Assembly (NCBI GenBank): GCA_016290615.1
Contig: JAEEUS010000014.1
Location: forward strand, 1-48,014
Reading direction: 5' to 3'
Source of the DNA: Lachnospiraceae bacterium
GTDB taxonomy: Bacteria > Bacillota > Clostridia > Lachnospirales > Lachnospiraceae
Length of the DNA: 48,014 bases
Below the pieces are notes generated by a model. It was not told where the DNA came from. It saw only the letters and a list, made by a program, of their open reading frames with translations, and ran no database searches. Of the stretch, positions 16,365 to 25,493 are shown one piece after another; position 1 is the stretch's first letter; every line of letters starts with the position of its first letter. The translations under genes were made by a program, and so were the position numbers.

Positions 16365-17276
16365 TTATTGTAGGGAAAAAGCATCCTGCCATTTGTTCAG
16401 CCAGTAAAGCTGGCCATCGATAAAGCCTTCATCTATACAGTCAACTCCATATATCTCAAGTATTGTAGCCTGTAGCTGAAAATGCCTGATCCCTACCCAG
16501 TACAAAAAAGAGTCAATCTCTTCACGACTGAGCTTATGATTGTCTAAATAGCCTGTAATAAACTTCTGATATACTTCATTGGTCAGTTTAATTTCTTCCT
16601 GCCTTAGATTAAAATAATCCGTCATGTCACACATGACCATTACATCAAACATAAAAGGAGCCCGACACGCAGTATCAAAGTCCACAAGATAGATCTGTCC
16701 GTCCTTATTCTGCAACAGGTTTCCTCTGTGTAGATCACCATGACATATCCCCCGGGGAAGATTTTTAACTCTATCCCACAGACGATCACCCAGCTCTTCA
16801 TACTCTGCAATACGGGGATATTTCTTTTGACGAAGGAAATGCAGATATCGGCCTATGAAAAATTCTTTGTCATGTAAGACAGGCTCAACAGGATAATTTT
16901 CCATAAGCTGATGAAACCTTGCTACCAGTTCACCGACTTCAGACGCACAGTTTTCAAGTTCTGGCTCGTCTCCGTCAATGAATTCCATGAGAATGATCAG
17001 TTTTTTCTCACCTTCGGTTTCTGTTTCAAAAACCGTATCTTTACTTTTAGTCAGTATGATCTTAGGCACCAAAAATCCCTTTTCCTCAAGGTATCTCATA
17101 ATGGAAACCGACTGTCTTGCAGTGTTAAAGAAAGCGGAACCAATAACTTTTAGAAGATATTTATCCTTACCGTTTACAACATATGTATGACCGCCACCTT
17201 CCCTTAGCAGTTCCAAAGAAGAGTTCTCTATTCCATAATACTCTGCCAGTATATTTTGAAGCATTCTTTCATCCAT
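16365..17276 (-). CDS. APH-family phosphotransferase
   Basis: 303 residues. The catalytic loop ICHGDLHRGNLL and the metal-binding YLVDFDTACRAP are intact, with an ATP-site Lys in KYLLKV. The order and spacing match homoserine-kinase-II/spectinomycin-kinase-like members. A role in drug or amino-sugar phosphorylation is possible but not shown. It begins 34 bases after the GNAT stub at 17311 and ends in a TAA at 16365. It has no obvious promoter of its own and may be read through from the serine hydrolase gene. Confidence 0.87.
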   Translation of the reverse strand: MDERMLQNILAEYYGIENSSLELLREGGGHTYVVNGKDKYLLKVIGSAFFNTARQSVSIMRYLEEKGFLVPKIILTKSKDTVFETETEGEKKLIILMEFIDGDEPELENCASEVGELVARFHQLMENYPVEPVLHDKEFFIGRYLHFLRQKKYPRIAEYEELGDRLWDRVKNLPRGICHGDLHRGNLLQNKDGQIYLVDFDTACRAPFMFDVMVMCDMTDYFNLRQEEIKLTNEVYQKFITGYLDNHKLSREEIDSFLYWVGIRHFQLQATILEIYGVDCIDEGFIDGQLYWLNKWQDAFSLQ

Positions 17277-17310
17277 GATCGTATCTCTCTTAAATAGTTC
17301 TTAACCTAAT

Positions 17311-17358
17311 TCAAAGTACAATCTCATAATACAGATAATCACCCATATAAGCATTACA
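17311..17358 (-). pseudogene. C-terminal stub of a GNAT gene
   Basis: Minus-strand reading from 17358 gives CNAYMGDYLYYEIVL and a TGA stop (17311-17313). It is nearly the same as residues 146-160 (KSAYTGDYLYYEIVL) of the GNAT-CHAP protein at 8665, and one 20-base stretch of DNA is identical. Its upstream part has been replaced by the end of the serine hydrolase gene, whose TAA (17354-17356) overlaps the stub in another frame. Here the GNAT stops after EIVL, as a normal stand-alone enzyme would. Confidence 0.8.
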
Positions 17359-18382
17359 GCTCTTTATTTATCTTTCTGTTAACAAGTGCTTCTATTCCCG
17401 ATTCAGTCTGATCCACGCCAGGATTCTGGTTTGTCATTACCACAGCTGTCTCTCCCGTAACGTAATTTAGCTTTAACATACTCTGTCCGTTTTCACCCCA
17501 GCCGCGTGAAGTGATCTCATTCTCACCGCTCATAAACACGCCAAGACCGACCCAAGAATAATTTTTTGCCGGCTTTGCCATCTCGCGTGCTGAGCTTTCT
17601 TTAAGCATAGGACTCTTCCCGTTAAAGGCTTTAATATATTCCCTGGCAATCATCAGAAGTTCTTTTGGAGTAGACCACAGACCCGATGCCGCAAGATCCG
17701 GGACCTGAGGATACTTTCCTAAAATAGGCATGCCATTTTCATCATAACCTGTGGCAAGTTTGAATTCCTTTTCGTATTCTTCCAGATTTTTCAGTGAAGC
17801 AAAAAACGTGCGCTTCAAATCTAACGGCTGAAAAACATTTTCTTTGGCAAAGACCTCAAAAGACTTTTGCGTAATGTCTTCGATCAGCATCTGTAAAACA
17901 CAATACCCTGCGTCAGAGTATTCAAATTCTGTTCCCGGCGTTTTTTCTTCGCGCGCGGGTCTGTTATTGTATGATGTTTTTCCATCAAGGATATCGATCA
18001 GACCGATCTGGGGATCATTTCTTCTTAGTCCGTAAAATCCATCCTCTGAATCGATTATTCCAGCCGTGTGAGTTAAAAGAGACCGTACGGTCGCTTCACT
18101 CTCTCTTCCGTCAAGTGTTCGCAGTTTCCATCGGCTAAGATAGTTATTAGCAGGTTCATCGATGTTAATCAAATCCAGCTCACATATCCTCATAATGCAT
18201 AACGCTGTAATAAACTTTGAAATAGAACAGGCCGGAAAAACAGTGTTTTCATCAACCGCAATGTTTTCTTCTTTATCCGCAAGACCGGCATATTCTACTG
18301 AAATACTTTCAGACGAATCCAGATATGCACTGCTTATTCCAATAAATCGTTCTTTAATTGTTTTTATGTTTTCTTTTTCCAT
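17354..18382 (-). CDS. Beta-lactamase-fold serine hydrolase (class C-like / esterase family)
   Basis: 342 residues from the ATG at 18382 (AGGGGG upstream; an upstream in-frame start at 18409 lacks a site). The nucleophile motif is SISK (SxxK) in FPACSISKFITAL, the second motif is YSDAGY in place of YxN, and a glycine-rich GWGENGQSML block comes late. No signal peptide is present, so it is probably a cytoplasmic esterase or D-aminopeptidase-like enzyme and not a secreted beta-lactamase. Its last codon overlaps the GNAT stub, a sign of a recombination end point. Confidence 0.85.
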   Translation of the reverse strand: MEKENIKTIKERFIGISSAYLDSSESISVEYAGLADKEENIAVDENTVFPACSISKFITALCIMRICELDLINIDEPANNYLSRWKLRTLDGRESEATVRSLLTHTAGIIDSEDGFYGLRRNDPQIGLIDILDGKTSYNNRPAREEKTPGTEFEYSDAGYCVLQMLIEDITQKSFEVFAKENVFQPLDLKRTFFASLKNLEEYEKEFKLATGYDENGMPILGKYPQVPDLAASGLWSTPKELLMIAREYIKAFNGKSPMLKESSAREMAKPAKNYSWVGLGVFMSGENEITSRGWGENGQSMLKLNYVTGETAVVMTNQNPGVDQTESGIEALVNRKINKEL

Positions 18383-18437
18383 GTCTTTCCCCCTTTTGTT
18401 TCTTTGCATATACCCAAAATCAAAACAGAAATATGTT

Positions 18438-18470
18438 TAAAAATGGGGTTTAGGTCTCCCTAAACCCCAT
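18438..18470 (-). terminator. Strong Rho-independent terminator
   Basis: A perfect 12-base stem (18443-18454 pairs with 18459-18470) with a TCTC/GAGA loop, followed on the minus strand by TTTTTAAAC. It ends the transcript of the GNAT gene at 18516 and so closes the GGDEF-CYTH-kinase gene run. Confidence 0.9.
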
Positions 18471-18515
18471 GGCATAATTCTAACATATTTTCTTACAATT
18501 TCAGCTATGTCTGTC

Positions 18516-19433
18516 CTATTTCCTTTTAAGATAATGTCCATAGACACGTTTGCACTGATATCCTATATTTTTGTAAAACTCATTTCCTCCGCCTGTCATT
18601 ATTTCAGCCCCGAGAGGTCTGAGTATGCTGTCATGATGGGAAAGCGCAGCGGCCGCAAGACCCTTATGCTGGTGTTCCGGTACGGTACAGAGCGGTTCCA
18701 TGTAAGCTAATCTTATCTGAGGACACCACCACATGCCAGAAAAGCAGACATAATCATCATTCTCATCTGCTATGATAGTAGTATATTCATATGTAGCATG
18801 AGGAGCGGGCGCTATAGTAGCACCCAGTACATTCTGGTAAAGTTCAAAAGAACTTCTCCCATCGTTCTTTGCCGGGATATCCCAGTCCTTAAACTCACCA
18901 AGTTCCCATTTATTAAATCCGTCCCAGAGACATTTTGCTGTCTTTAAAGGATCTGATGTTGCCGGATCCACGAAATGATATCCAGCCGGAAGCGGATATT
19001 CAAGTTTTCCAGATCTAAAGTCAAAATAGTATTCAGCTTCTTCATAATCAAGCTCATAGCCCAGTTCTTTTGCTGCTTCTATCAGAGCACTCTGACCTGA
19101 TATAAGTACCAGTTCTATGGGATCTTCAAACTTTGGATAAGATGTTTGGGCATACTCGATCATCTCTTTTGCAAGATACTCATATCCTGGACGAAGCACA
19201 AAGTAAAGCGATGTGACAGGATGCTCGTAGAAAACAAAGGCAACCGGCTTTTCACCATCAAACCAGAAACGGTTCAATCGAAGAAAATCCTTATCCATCC
19301 ACGGAGATGTTACTGCATACTCAAAGAACGGTTCGGCAGGACCGTTGCTCTCTTCATGGTTATATACTTCTGTCATAAGCTTATATACAAGCTCTATATC
19401 TGTAAGGATCTGAAACTGCTTTGTTCTGATCAT
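18516..19433 (-). CDS. Two-domain GNAT-type acetyltransferase
   Basis: 305 residues from the ATG at 19433 (GGGGGAG upstream; the longer frame would start at a TTG). The C-terminal half is a clear GNAT: MEPLCTVPEHQHKGLAAAALSHHDSIL has the acetyl-CoA loop QHKGLA, and GGGNEFYKNIGYQ ends the domain. The N-terminal half looks like a degenerate first GNAT unit. Such double GNATs are common in Clostridia with unknown substrates. It lies 22 bases after the hybrid kinase and before the terminator. Confidence 0.85.
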   Translation of the reverse strand: MIRTKQFQILTDIELVYKLMTEVYNHEESNGPAEPFFEYAVTSPWMDKDFLRLNRFWFDGEKPVAFVFYEHPVTSLYFVLRPGYEYLAKEMIEYAQTSYPKFEDPIELVLISGQSALIEAAKELGYELDYEEAEYYFDFRSGKLEYPLPAGYHFVDPATSDPLKTAKCLWDGFNKWELGEFKDWDIPAKNDGRSSFELYQNVLGATIAPAPHATYEYTTIIADENDDYVCFSGMWWCPQIRLAYMEPLCTVPEHQHKGLAAAALSHHDSILRPLGAEIMTGGGNEFYKNIGYQCKRVYGHYLKRK

Positions 19434-19455
19434 TTTCTCCCCCAATATCTATTAC

Positions 19456-21840
19456 TTATTCAGGTGAAAACTCTATTGCATCACCTGCCGGTGCAAATTC
19501 CATGATATCGTCATCACCGTCTGATGATTCTGTTACAGGAATGAATCCTTTGATCGCTAATACAGTCTCTTCATATCTGCTCATCATCAGATCATGCTTA
19601 TCATGTATAAAATCACTGTCATTATTATCAGCAGCCTCTTCCATTTTTGCTGCCATATCTGAAAGCTCAAGCGCACCTATCATTTTTGAAGAGCTCTTTA
19701 AAGAATGAACAAATATCGCATAATCATGCCAGTTTTCTGATTCGTAATTGTTCTTAAGCTCTCTTTCCTTCTCTTTTTTGCTCTGTACATAATCAGTAAG
19801 CATAGAACGATAGAAGGCTTCATCGTTCTGACAGAACTTAAGCCCTGTTTCAGGATCGATCCCCGCATCACAGAGAACGGAGAAATCACTCTTATCTGAA
19901 TCTGCTGGTTTGATAGCTTCACTGACTTTATTTAAAACCCGTTTTACCTTGTCTTTGGGAAGATGCTTTATCAGCATCTTTTCTAGAGCACTTGCATCGA
20001 TCGGCTTAGTTATATAGTCACTGAATCCTTCTGATATATATCGCTCTTTTGCACCTTTTACAGCATCAGCCGTCAGGCATATGACAGGTGATCTGCTGCT
20101 TAAGCCGCCATCGGTTTCACGAATGAGATGCAGAGCCTGTGTTCCGTCCATCTTGGGCATGCGCTGATCCATAAGTATCAGGTCATATTCCTTATTCTTT
20201 GCCATCTCGACTGCATCAGCACCGCTTGTAGCAGTATCGACGATCATTTCGGTACTCTTTAAAAGATTTACGACTACCGTAAGATTTATCTTTGTATCGT
20301 CAACCACAAGGATATGTGCATCTGGTGCACGGAAGGATTCATGATATGATTCAGCCTCCTGCATGAAGGCTTCAAATCGCATCTGGAAATCACCTATAGG
20401 TGTATCCGAGATTATCTTTTGCGGGATAGTAACGCTAAATACTGAGCCCTTTCCGTATTCGCTCTCTACAGAGATATTTCCGTTCATCATTTCAAGAAGA
20501 CGCTGGGTTATTACAAGACCGAGACCGGTTCCTTCCACGGTGCTGTTATGCTCCATTTCAAGACGCTGGAACTTGGTAAAGAGTTTCTCAAGATCATCTT
20601 CTTTTATACCGATACCGGTATCGCTTACAGAAATTTTGAGCAAAAGTCCTCTGCCATCCAGTTTTGTTCCGTTAACGGTAAGTTTGACACTACCTTTTGG
20701 CGTATATTTGACCGCATTGTTTAAAAGGTTGGTCAGGATCTGACGTATACGGACCTCATCACCGCTGAGTTCGTTAGGAAGCGACTCATCGATCTCTATT
20801 TTAAAATCCAGTCCCTTCTCCTGTGATTTAAACAGTATCATGTTGTTCAGATCATTAAGAAGTGAACATAGCTGGTAAGGAGCTGCAACTATGTCAAGCT
20901 GTCCTGCTTCGATCTTTGAGAAATCAAGTATGTCATTAACGATCGCAAGAAGATTGTTTCCGGCTTTTTTTACATCCGAGGCATAAACGCCGATATTCTT
21001 TAATGATTCCTTTAACTGGGCATCTGAGAGTTCCTGTGCATTCTTGTCCTCTCTTAGGATCATCTCATTCATGCCAAGAACCGCATTGATAGGTGTTCTT
21101 ATCTCATGGGACATATTTGCAAGGAATTCACTCTTTGCATGACTGGCACTTTCCGCGCGAACTTTTTCTTCAAACAGTTCTCCATGCATACGCACAAAAG
21201 GTCTGACTGTAAACAAAGAAAGAAGGGCGGCAACAAGCAGAGAAATCAAAAGTATTATGATATAACTGAAGACCGTCGAACGGGTCTGTGACGACAACTG
21301 TCCTTCAAACCATTCAACGGAGAAATCCACAGCGATTATGCCCGCAACATTTCCGTCAGAATCAAAAACAGGACTGTATGCACTGTAGAATTCACCCCAC
21401 TGATCCGTATAGGGAATCTCATCAACTGCAGCTGTTCCCTTTCCGGCTTTCGCAAGTGCTTCGGTATATTCAACACTGTCTCCGTAGCTGGCCGGAGTGA
21501 TCTGATCAAGGTCCATGGTAAAGATGAAATTACCCGGTGTTTCTTCCTTGATGCTGTATACATACTCAAGTTCAACATTATCCCTGAATACAGCAAGTGT
21601 TCTGTATACATCCTTGTATTTACCGCTGCCGACACTTTCTTTTGTGATATCCTTTAAGACATCACCGTTAACAGAGCCTGCTGCACAGTTTGCTATATCG
21701 AGCATTCGCTGCTGTATGGCCTTTCTGATACCTATCCTTGCCCTGTAAATAGATACCGAGCAGAAAAGAATGCTGGATATCAGAAGAATGCACTCTACCA
21801 TCAATATGATCTTGGTGGAAAGACTGTTCCTAGATTTCAA
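19456..21840 (-). CDS. Hybrid sensor histidine kinase with receiver and Hpt domains
   Basis: 794 residues with a TTG start at 21840 (GGGGG upstream). Membrane helix (10-31), extracellular Cache-like sensor (about 35-185), second helix (about 191-213), HisKA with His245 in NMSHEIRTP, ATPase domain with DTGIGI (407-412) and GTGLGL (437-442), receiver domain with phospho-Asp558 in LILMDQRMP, and Hpt with His712 in VHSLKSSS. It is a full phosphorelay in one chain, so the final output regulator must be elsewhere; none is adjacent. It follows a GNAT gene by 19 bases and is likely co-transcribed with CYTH and GGDEF genes. Confidence 0.95.
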   Translation of the reverse strand: MKSRNSLSTKIILMVECILLISSILFCSVSIYRARIGIRKAIQQRMLDIANCAAGSVNGDVLKDITKESVGSGKYKDVYRTLAVFRDNVELEYVYSIKEETPGNFIFTMDLDQITPASYGDSVEYTEALAKAGKGTAAVDEIPYTDQWGEFYSAYSPVFDSDGNVAGIIAVDFSVEWFEGQLSSQTRSTVFSYIIILLISLLVAALLSLFTVRPFVRMHGELFEEKVRAESASHAKSEFLANMSHEIRTPINAVLGMNEMILREDKNAQELSDAQLKESLKNIGVYASDVKKAGNNLLAIVNDILDFSKIEAGQLDIVAAPYQLCSLLNDLNNMILFKSQEKGLDFKIEIDESLPNELSGDEVRIRQILTNLLNNAVKYTPKGSVKLTVNGTKLDGRGLLLKISVSDTGIGIKEDDLEKLFTKFQRLEMEHNSTVEGTGLGLVITQRLLEMMNGNISVESEYGKGSVFSVTIPQKIISDTPIGDFQMRFEAFMQEAESYHESFRAPDAHILVVDDTKINLTVVVNLLKSTEMIVDTATSGADAVEMAKNKEYDLILMDQRMPKMDGTQALHLIRETDGGLSSRSPVICLTADAVKGAKERYISEGFSDYITKPIDASALEKMLIKHLPKDKVKRVLNKVSEAIKPADSDKSDFSVLCDAGIDPETGLKFCQNDEAFYRSMLTDYVQSKKEKERELKNNYESENWHDYAIFVHSLKSSSKMIGALELSDMAAKMEEAADNNDSDFIHDKHDLMMSRYEETVLAIKGFIPVTESSDGDDDIMEFAPAGDAIEFSPE

Positions 21841-21859
21841 AATATACCCCCGTAGTATG

Positions 21860-22336
21860 TCAGATAAACTTATATCTCATATCCGTATATCTGTGTTCCT
21901 TGTCTTTAAATCCCAGTTTCTTATATATCGGATAACCTTCTTTCGTTGCACTGAGATCTATTCTTCCAAGTCCGTGCTCTCTGCCGTATTCAACTAGATT
22001 TTTCATCAGAGTCGAGCATAGGCCCTTTCCTCTGTATTCAGGCATCGTATAAACACTTAGGACTTCTCCGTACAGACCATTTAGAAGAATTGAGTTTGCC
22101 GGCATCTCAATAATATGAAGATATGCAACGGAAACGATCTTTTCACCATCCCTTGCGACAAAAGCTACCAGTTCCGTATTAAGCTTTCTTTCAAAATAAT
22201 CCGGCAGCTGCTTCTCCATGCTCTCTTTTTCTATATCAGAAACAGATCCGAAGTCATCGATCATGTATGCGATCCTCATACGTATTAGCTCATCGATATC
22301 CTTCTTGTCTGCTGTATCAAATACTATGCTCATCAT
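21860..22336 (-). CDS. GNAT N-acetyltransferase
   Basis: 158 residues. VYTMPEYRGKGLCSTLMKNLVEY carries the RGKGL acetyl-CoA loop and IDLSATKEGYPIYKKLGFKDKEHRYTDM is the typical GNAT end. Its ATG overlaps the CYTH stop by four bases, so translation is coupled. The substrate is unknown. Confidence 0.9.
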   Translation of the reverse strand: MMSIVFDTADKKDIDELIRMRIAYMIDDFGSVSDIEKESMEKQLPDYFERKLNTELVAFVARDGEKIVSVAYLHIIEMPANSILLNGLYGEVLSVYTMPEYRGKGLCSTLMKNLVEYGREHGLGRIDLSATKEGYPIYKKLGFKDKEHRYTDMRYKFI

Positions 22337-22866
22337 ATTTTCTCCATGCTCATGCTTGCATTGCTGTATTTGGGATCACCTGTTACCTCACGTTCGAACC
22401 ATGAAGCAGGTCTGTAGTTTTTAGCACTTTCCTCATCAGGAAATTCGACTTCAGCTATTACCCGTCCTTCAAACATATCCTCAAAGACATCAAGTTCTAT
22501 CTTTACTTCTTCATATTTGATCATTTGCCTGAGGATGTCATGATCATTAAGATAATCCATGGTATATGCATCCTCATTCAGGGGGATAAGATACCTTTTC
22601 TTTTTTATAACATTCCCTTCTGCCTTAGATAAAAGGTGATCATAGGATTCCTTATCAAGCGGCATGTTATATTCAACCTGTCCTATCTCGCCTTCATTCT
22701 GAGAGTGGGCTCCCTTATAGGTCATGTAATAGATGTCATCCTCTCTTCTTACACGGATCGCCGGATGAACATTAAGATATGCCTGTTCTATCATGTGATA
22801 ACGATAAATCGAAAGATCATCAGGAAGTCTGCTCACCAGAAATTTCTTTTCTATCTCAACACCCAT
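22333..22866 (-). CDS. CYTH-domain protein (triphosphate tunnel enzyme)
   Basis: 177 residues covering a whole CYTH domain. The N-terminal signature EIEKKFLV (ExExK), RVRRE, then KYEEVKIELDVFE and AEVEFPDEESA supply the alternating basic and acidic tunnel residues. Family members hydrolyse inorganic triphosphate or thiamine triphosphate; bacterial class IV adenylyl cyclases share the fold. The short ygiF-like form and KKKRYLIPL fit triphosphatase best. AAAGGAG precedes the ATG, 37 bases after the GGDEF gene. Confidence 0.88.
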   Translation of the reverse strand: MGVEIEKKFLVSRLPDDLSIYRYHMIEQAYLNVHPAIRVRREDDIYYMTYKGAHSQNEGEIGQVEYNMPLDKESYDHLLSKAEGNVIKKKRYLIPLNEDAYTMDYLNDHDILRQMIKYEEVKIELDVFEDMFEGRVIAEVEFPDEESAKNYRPASWFEREVTGDPKYSNASMSMEKI

Positions 22867-22903
22867 TAATCTTCTCCTTTATATCTTATCTTATGCGAAT
22901 ATA

Positions 22904-24043
22904 CTAACGGCGCCTGTCCTTACCCGTTTCTTTATAGTATCGCTCCTTGTCTGAATACATCATCTTTTCAGCGGCTTTAATGATATCATATATATCTTTT
23001 CCTTCTCCGATATCGTAGCCTAAGGAAGCGATCCTGTCATTCTCCTTAAGAATGACTCCGAGTTTTTTCATTGTCTCTGTAAACGCTTCTATACCAGCAT
23101 CTTTAACTATGCAGACAAACTCATCTCCGCTTATCCTGCATACGGTTCCTTCAGGTACTGCATCCTTAAGAAGATTTGCCACTTTTTGTATCAGCCTGTC
23201 ACCTGCTTCGTGTCCCTGGTTGTCATTCACGGCTTTAAGTGAGTTCACATCTGCAAAAGCAACACCCACCAGTTTCTCATCCATACAGCTGTTGATGATC
23301 ATCTGATAAGCCCTGCGGTTCTTTAATCCGGTCAGCATATCATTTTCCGATATCTCACTGTACATTTTTGCATCCGCCACGGCCTCCGCGATTATCTTGG
23401 ATTCCAGTACCGCATATACGACATTCATTGAGATCGCCGCTCCGAGATATCCGAATCCCACATTGGAATCCACATGAAGCATTACAGTTGCCATTAAAGG
23501 GACTGCAACGATCAGTACGACAAAGAACTTACTCCTTATCCTGAATGATCTGTACTTGAATATATAGAATACGCACATTAGCAAAAAGCTCAAAGAACAG
23601 AACGTTCCCCGATAGGCATGCCAGGGTCCCGGTGTAAAATATCCGTTTGATATCGTAAAGAGTTTACCCGTTATCGTGCCTATTATATAAAACAGTATAT
23701 CGATTGAACAAAGTACCGTTACTACATATGCCATTTTCTTTGTAATGTGTCTGACGCTTTCTTCAACCAGATAATAAATATAGTACGAATACGTCATAGT
23801 TAACAGATCGACTAAAGCATATCCCGTAAAGGCTAATATCAGATTTAATACCGACAGATTCTTATTTCCATCCAGAATGTATATAAGCATCTCTATACCA
23901 AGACCGACAAATACAAACCACATGCAAATACGAAAAAGCCTAGTCGGTTTTAATACTTCCTTGGGAACCTCATACAGGCCTATGATAATAACGATTATGA
24001 ACAGTGCCGCAACAAAATCTGTTGCTATAAGGGTAGCATTCAT
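22904..24043 (-). CDS. Multi-pass membrane GGDEF protein (probable diguanylate cyclase)
   Basis: 379 residues. Six or seven membrane helices span about 5-215; the GGDEF domain is about 230-375. DMLTGLKNRRAYQ and FADVNSLKAVNDNQGHEAGD are intact and the signature is SGDEF, a change that many active cyclases tolerate. No RxxD inhibitory site is seen at the usual spot before it. It should make c-di-GMP at the membrane; the sensed signal is unknown. AAAGAGG precedes the ATG and a good promoter lies at 24089-24117. Confidence 0.9.
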   Translation of the reverse strand: MNATLIATDFVAALFIIVIIIGLYEVPKEVLKPTRLFRICMWFVFVGLGIEMLIYILDGNKNLSVLNLILAFTGYALVDLLTMTYSYYIYYLVEESVRHITKKMAYVVTVLCSIDILFYIIGTITGKLFTISNGYFTPGPWHAYRGTFCSLSFLLMCVFYIFKYRSFRIRSKFFVVLIVAVPLMATVMLHVDSNVGFGYLGAAISMNVVYAVLESKIIAEAVADAKMYSEISENDMLTGLKNRRAYQMIINSCMDEKLVGVAFADVNSLKAVNDNQGHEAGDRLIQKVANLLKDAVPEGTVCRISGDEFVCIVKDAGIEAFTETMKKLGVILKENDRIASLGYDIGEGKDIYDIIKAAEKMMYSDKERYYKETGKDRRR

Positions 24044-24088
24044 ATAAACCTCTTTATAATGATTTTTGCAGAATGTTACATTTATTTT

Positions 24089-24117
24089 ATTCTACTTGAA
24101 ACAGCGCTTTTCATCAA
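24089..24117 (-). promoter_or_regulatory. Sigma-A promoter of the GGDEF operon
   Basis: TTGATG (24112-24117), 17 bases, TAGAAT (24089-24094) on the minus strand. The message would begin near 24082 and run through GGDEF, CYTH, GNAT, kinase and GNAT genes to the terminator at 18443-18470. Confidence 0.65.
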
Positions 24118-24186
24118 CTCAGTATTGTATATCGATAATGCATTTTTTCGTTTCGTCTACACCCTTGCATGGACATGACAGCATCA

Positions 24187-24226
24187 AAAAACATATAAAA
24201 AAGATCCAGTTAACTCCTGGATCTTT
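24187..24226 (-). terminator. Terminator of the tRNA-Gly gene
   Basis: A perfect ten-base stem (24200-24209 with 24217-24226), a seven-base loop, then a run of T's on the minus strand. It starts one base after the tRNA discriminator base. Confidence 0.9.
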
Positions 24227-24227
24227 A

Positions 24228-24298
24228 AGCAGGATACGGGAGTCGAACCCGCCTATCCAGCTTGGGAAGCTGGCGCCCTACCGATAGACTAATCCTGC
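24228..24298 (-). tRNA. tRNA-Gly, anticodon CCC
   Basis: 71 bases without CCA. The acceptor arms GCAGGAT and ATCCTGC pair fully and the discriminator is T. The anticodon stem CCAGC/GCTGG encloses loop TTCCCAA, so the anticodon is CCC, reading GGG. The T-arm is GCGGG-TTCGACT-CCCGT. The gene has its own promoter and terminator, a single-tRNA unit. Confidence 0.95.
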
Positions 24299-24326
24299 AT
24301 TATGCGTGATGATGATCACTTATAGA

Positions 24327-24355
24327 AGTATATCATCTATCACACATTTTCTCAA
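24327..24355 (-). promoter_or_regulatory. Promoter of the tRNA-Gly gene
   Basis: TTGAGA (24350-24355), a 17-base spacer and TATACT (24327-24332) on the minus strand, about 28 bases before the mature tRNA end. Confidence 0.7.
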
Positions 24356-24368
24356 GCTCATCAGACTC

Positions 24369-25493
24369 CTACCATATCGTGAAAAAGTACCCCGCAAGAG
24401 GCGAAAGCACTATCATTATCACCGAGAATGTAAATGATGATATCGATATGAGAGTTGCTCTCTGCTGCGACGGGAACATATCCTGAAGTTTCGCATCCGT
24501 TCTTATCTGAAGCGCATCATCAGCCATTGCTGCTATGAAACCTCCGATCACCATGAATATGACACTTGCTGTGTGTTCGAGAAGCACTCCCGATAAGACA
24601 CCGAATGTGCATACAACAAATATCCTTGCATATTTTACATGCTTGGCTTTAAGTATCAGCTTTGCTCCTATGACGCCGCCTATCTGCATTACAAAAAGTG
24701 CGAGTCCTAAAAGTGTATTGGATATGCCTGCAGTGTTAAGTTTGCTCTGGAGGAAGAACAACAGAAGTATATCTATCGCTCCGACAAACGAATTTGCAAA
24801 CATAAGCTTTGTCGCCTTGCGGTTATCGATAAGAAATCTTATGCTCTCACCAAAGTATCCGCCTATCTTTTTCATAACCGTTTTAAATATATTCTTGTTT
24901 TCAGTATTATTCTTCTGACACACGGCTTCTATTCCCGTTGCATCAACTTCCACAAGTGTAAATGTGATCAGAAGTGTCACAAAACAGGTCGCAGCACTGA
25001 TAAGATATGATATCCTGTATCCCAGAAACAGTGCGATCCCGGCACACATCGTTGATATTCCGGTGGCCACTCTGTATATTATCGACTGGTTTGAGAAGTA
25101 TCTCTCATATCTTTTTTCCTCTCCGACAATCTTTAATGAATCATATGCCAGCGCATCAGCTGAACCCGATGCGAAGTTATAGGCAAGCGCATGTCCAGCT
25201 ATCGACATGCAGACCATTGCAAATCCTCCGGAAAACGCCATCACTATATCCGCAATGACCCCGCACAGGTTGCTCACGATCAGCATCTTCTTTCTTCCGT
25301 ATACATCCGCCAGTACGCCGGATGGTATCTCAAATATAAGGCTCGTGATATGAAATATGGTTTCGGCAAATCCGATCTGAACAAGTGAAAAGCCTCTGGA
25401 TGCAAGAATTGCCACCCAGGCTCCGGTGATCGAAAGATTTCCGAGCACCGAAGTTATATATAAAGTATTTATCTGTTTTCTAATTTTGAACAT
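24369..25493 (-). CDS. MFS efflux transporter under leader-peptide control
   Basis: 374 residues from the ATG at 25493, preceded by AAAGGAGG and seven T's. About 12 membrane helices; the MFS loop 2-3 motif is GVLADVYGRKK, and the central loop has the expected basic stretch. It resembles the small drug/metabolite MFS exporters of Clostridia more than sugar carriers. What stands out is the 180-base leader: a promoter, an 18-codon leader gene and hairpins that can hide its ribosome site (25494-25652). This is the arrangement of genes induced by ribosome-targeting antibiotics such as erm, cat, tet(M) and msr(D). Drug export is therefore likely, but the drug is unknown. The reading frame could run on to 25565, but without a ribosome site. 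Confidence 0.85.
   Translation of the reverse strand: MFKIRKQINTLYITSVLGNLSITGAWVAILASRGFSLVQIGFAETIFHITSLIFEIPSGVLADVYGRKKMLIVSNLCGVIADIVMAFSGGFAMVCMSIAGHALAYNFASGSADALAYDSLKIVGEEKRYERYFSNQSIIYRVATGISTMCAGIALFLGYRISYLISAATCFVTLLITFTLVEVDATGIEAVCQKNNTENKNIFKTVMKKIGGYFGESIRFLIDNRKATKLMFANSFVGAIDILLLFFLQSKLNTAGISNTLLGLALFVMQIGGVIGAKLILKAKHVKYARIFVVCTFGVLSGVLLEHTASVIFMVIGGFIAAMADDALQIRTDAKLQDMFPSQQRATLISISSFTFSVIMIVLSPLAGYFFTIW

Noticed and set aside
17354-18382. Secreted beta-lactamase giving antibiotic resistance
   Set aside because: No signal peptide or lipobox, and the YxN motif is YSD; a cytoplasmic esterase/peptidase-like hydrolase is likelier.
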